Assembly (NCBI GenBank): GCA_943329165.2
Contig: CALQCV020000098.1
Location: 1-6,978 of the forward strand
Length of the DNA stretch: 6,978 bases
Direction of reading: 5' to 3'
Source of the DNA: Candidatus Nitrotoga sp. CP45
GTDB taxonomy: Bacteria > Bacteroidota > Bacteroidia > Flavobacteriales > Flavobacteriaceae
Under the pieces are notes generated by a model, which made no database searches, was not told the origin of the DNA, and saw only the letters and a list, made by a program, of their open reading frames with translations. Positions within the stretch are counted from its first letter, which is position 1; every line of letters starts with the position of its first letter. This document shows, piece by piece, positions 5,970-6,978 of this stretch. A program made the translations under genes and the position numbers.

Positions 5970-6158
5970 ATTTAACTTTAAATCATATATTTTACGTGCA
6001 CCATAAATTGTAGCTACAAGGAGTAATACAAAAATATTACCGCCAATAGGAACCGCTGGAACATCAGGAGGCGGCGGTGGTGGTGGTGGTGCCTGGCCAA
6101 AAACAGACATTCCCGTAAGAACAAAAACGATTAATATTATCTGGGTTGGTATTTTCAT
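5952..6158 (-). CDS. Small exported membrane-anchored protein, PID-CTERM-like
   Basis: 68 residues in four parts. Residues 1-22 (MKIPTQIILIVFVLTGMSVFGQ) read as a Sec signal peptide, probably cut next to Gln22. A run of eight prolines (24-31) follows. A short VPAVPIGG segment (33-40) comes next. A hydrophobic helix (about 41-52) leads to the basic tail GARKIYDLKLNKK. This matches the plan of small Flavobacteria proteins called PID-CTERM protein-sorting domain proteins (proline-rich linker, PIDGG-like motif, transmembrane segment, YGxKK). Here the motif is P-I-G-G, without the Asp. Almost nothing lies between the signal peptide and the C-terminal signal, so there is no recognisable payload. 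The proline run should need EF-P for translation. Function is unknown. The coding reading is supported by this organised plan and by the terminator at its end. Confidence 0.8.
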   Translation of the reverse strand: MKIPTQIILIVFVLTGMSVFGQAPPPPPPPPDVPAVPIGGNIFVLLLVATIYGARKIYDLKLNKKTPM

Positions 6159-6190
6159 AGTGCGTAAAAGTATAAAAAAATTCTATTCTC

Positions 6191-6219
6191 CAAAATATAT
6201 TAAATGTTTAATCGACAAA
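6191..6219 (-). promoter_or_regulatory. Possible promoter of the small exported protein gene
   Basis: On the minus strand TTTG (6219-6216) is followed after 16 bases by TATATTTTG (6199-6191), a loose version of TAnnTTTG with one extra base. It would start transcription near 6185, about 27 bases before the ATG. Spacing and sequence are both imperfect. Confidence 0.3.
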
Positions 6220-6347
6220 GTTAATCAGAATTTAAAATGCATCAGACTTAATTTAATGCATGTTTCTATTCTTTTTATTAAAAAAACGCAATAAATCAAT
6301 AGCTGTATAAACGATATTTGCAGCTTATTGCTTCCCCCATTAAACAA

Positions 6348-6372
6348 AAAAGACCTCGTAACGAAGTCTTTT
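6348..6372 (-). terminator. Terminator of the tRNA gene
   Basis: On the minus strand AAAAGACTTCG, loop TTA, CGAGGTCTTTT form an 11-bp stem with one T-G wobble, ending in a run of six T. It starts 5 bases after the tRNA 3' end, so the tRNA is transcribed as a single-gene unit. Confidence 0.88.
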
Positions 6373-6376
6373 CTTG

Positions 6377-6450
6377 TGGTCCCACTTGGGCTCGAACCAA
6401 GGACCACCTGATTATGAGTCAGGTGCTCTAACCAACTGAGCTATAGGACC
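6377..6450 (-). tRNA. tRNA with CAU anticodon (tRNA-Ile2 or elongator tRNA-Met)
   Basis: A 74-nt cloverleaf beginning GGTCCTATAGCTCAGTTGG. The acceptor stem GGTCCTA pairs with TGGGACC, leaving discriminator A73. The D arm is AGCTCAGTTGGTTAGAGC, the anticodon stem CCTGA/TCAGG carries loop CTCATAA, and the T arm contains GGTTCGAGCC. The anticodon CAT is at 6416-6414. CCA is not encoded; CAAG follows A73. A GG start with a normal G1-C72 pair excludes initiator tRNA. C4-G69 and C5-G68 match features used by TilS to pick tRNA-Ile2 (lysidine at C34, reading AUA), and the acceptor resembles B. subtilis tRNA-Ile2. Elongator Met cannot be ruled out without comparing all CAU tRNAs of the genome. Confidence 0.93.
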
Positions 6451-6463
6451 GCTGTTTGACGTG

Positions 6464-6494
6464 CAATATTACCACTATTTTTTTTTCGTTGCAA
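6464..6494 (-). promoter_or_regulatory. Possible promoter of the tRNA gene
   Basis: On the minus strand TTG (6494-6492), 20 bases, then TAATATTG (6471-6464), one base off TAnnTTTG. It ends 13 bp before the mature tRNA 5' end, leaving a short leader for RNase P to remove. Confidence 0.45.
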
Positions 6495-6663
6495 GTGTTT
6501 TCTAAAATTCCTCGCAATTCCTGACTTAACAAAGGATTATAAGAGTGATAAAGTGGTGAAATTTAACTCTTTTATGTGTAAAAACTATACCATTTTCAAC
6601 TTTCATCACATTTGTTTAAGCAGTACTGATTAGATCAAAATGACCCGAAAGGTACTTCAGGCG

Positions 6664-6693
6664 CGCTAAAGGCGGGTGACTAGCGTAGAGCTA
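6664..6693. repeat. Interlocking CGCTA / TAGCG / GCTA inverted repeats in a GC-rich patch
   Basis: CGCTA (6664-6668) pairs with TAGCG (6681-6685) across 12 bases. The TAGC of that second arm also pairs with GCTA (6690-6693), so two alternative hairpins share one arm. The patch is GC-rich in an A/T-rich spacer. No known RNA family or site was recognised. Confidence 0.35.
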
Positions 6694-6729
6694 AGAATGA
6701 TGAGACTCTCCCAATAGTAATTTGAATAA

Positions 6730-6755
6730 GACATCTCAAAAAACACTTTGATGTC
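6730..6755. repeat. Hairpin-forming inverted repeat
   Basis: GACATC (6730-6735) pairs with GATGTC (6750-6755). After one bulged T, CAAA pairs with TTTG, giving 10 base pairs and a loop of about 5 bases. A short A run follows on the plus strand and a mixed tail on the minus strand, so it is not a clear terminator. Confidence 0.4.
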
Positions 6756-6978
6756 AAAACAAATTACCACTCAAATTGTAAAAAGTTTGACCCTAAAAAG
6801 GAGCAAATTATAGTTGATCTAAATACAACCAATTTTCTTCATGACCTAAAAGATAGCTATTCAAAGAGGATTAGAGAATTTTTGTAAGATAATCGCATCG
6901 CTAAAGTTGACATAAATACTCTTAACCCGTTGGGTGAAATTAACCGAAAGTAATGAATAATATCTTTTTTGATTTAAA

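Larger units (their letters stand above)
6495..6978. other. 484-bp stretch without a recognisable gene
   Basis: All six frames are broken by frequent stops. The longest open run I find is 53 codons on the plus strand (6726-6884, ending FLHDLKDSYSKRIREFL), with no suitable start and no family recognised. The same frame is open for 22 codons after its stop, hinting at a decayed gene, but chance is likely in such A/T-rich DNA. Positions 6640-6715 are clearly GC-richer than the surroundings and carry short inverted repeats. An ATG at 6953 opens a frame to the window edge (MNNIFFDL), too short to judge. Confidence 0.5.

Noticed and set aside
6229..6262. Near-repeat of AATTTAAAATGCAT / AATTTAATGCAT as a tRNA-side attachment site
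   Set aside because: It shares no sequence with the tRNA 3' end and no integrase is present; it is probably low-complexity A/T sequence.
6225..6407. Minus-strand open frame of 60 codons
   Set aside because: Its first part runs through the tRNA 3' half and the tRNA terminator, so it cannot be a sensible gene; no family features.
6541..6630. Short minus-strand frame starting MKVENGIVFTHKR
   Set aside because: Only about 26 codons, with no recognisable features or regulatory context.
6952..6978. Start of a plus-strand gene at the right edge (ATG 6953)
   Set aside because: Only eight codons are visible, with no supporting promoter or family; it cannot be told from chance.
1..6978. CRISPR arrays, insertion sequences, defence or toxin-antitoxin genes
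   Set aside because: No regularly spaced direct repeats with unique spacers, no transposase and no defence-type proteins were seen; the coding content is housekeeping.

Overview
The window looks like core chromosome of a Flavobacterium-type bacterium (Bacteroidota, Flavobacteriia). Supporting signs are low GC; start codons preceded by A/T-rich stretches rather than Shine-Dalgarno sequences; candidate promoters of the Bacteroidota type (TTTG, then about 17-20 bases, then TAnnTTTG); a ribosomal protein L32 lacking the zinc cysteines; and a tiny exported protein of the PID-CTERM kind. Species cannot be fixed from this sequence alone.

Layout. Positions 1-184 (+) are the last 60 codons of an S9 (prolyl oligopeptidase family) serine peptidase. 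It converges on a minus-strand block across a shared bidirectional terminator (221-254). Read 5'->3' on the minus strand, that block is pdxA (5282-4236), DUF177/yceD (4151-3615), rpmF (3605-3411), a terminator, fabH (3255-2266), accB (2192-1710) and accC (1608-262). A strong promoter match sits just upstream of yceD, and a terminator follows rpmF. The likely units are therefore pdxA, yceD-rpmF and fabH-accB-accC, with some readthrough possible. Divergent from pdxA is ribE (5343-5930, +). It ends at a second shared bidirectional terminator facing a 68-residue exported mini-protein (6158-5952, -). A tRNA with CAU anticodon (6450-6377, -) follows, with its own terminator. The last ~480 bases (6495-6978) hold no convincing gene.

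How the genes relate. FabH performs the first condensation of fatty acid synthesis, using malonyl-ACP. AccB (biotin carrier) and AccC (biotin carboxylase) are half of the acetyl-CoA carboxylase that makes malonyl-CoA, so the fabH-accB-accC unit couples malonyl supply to chain initiation. The carboxyltransferase genes accA/accD are not in the window. YceD-L32 is a conserved ribosome-related pair that sits beside fatty acid genes in many bacteria. PdxA (vitamin B6) and riboflavin synthase (vitamin B2) are cofactor genes that share a 60-bp divergent promoter region.

No new defence or mobile system is evident. The items most worth a second look are non-coding: the 9-bp-phased repeat/hairpin between accB and accC, a near-perfect 21-bp palindrome just upstream of fabH, the face-to-face promoter palindrome between pdxA and ribE, and the unexplained, locally GC-richer patch at the right edge.
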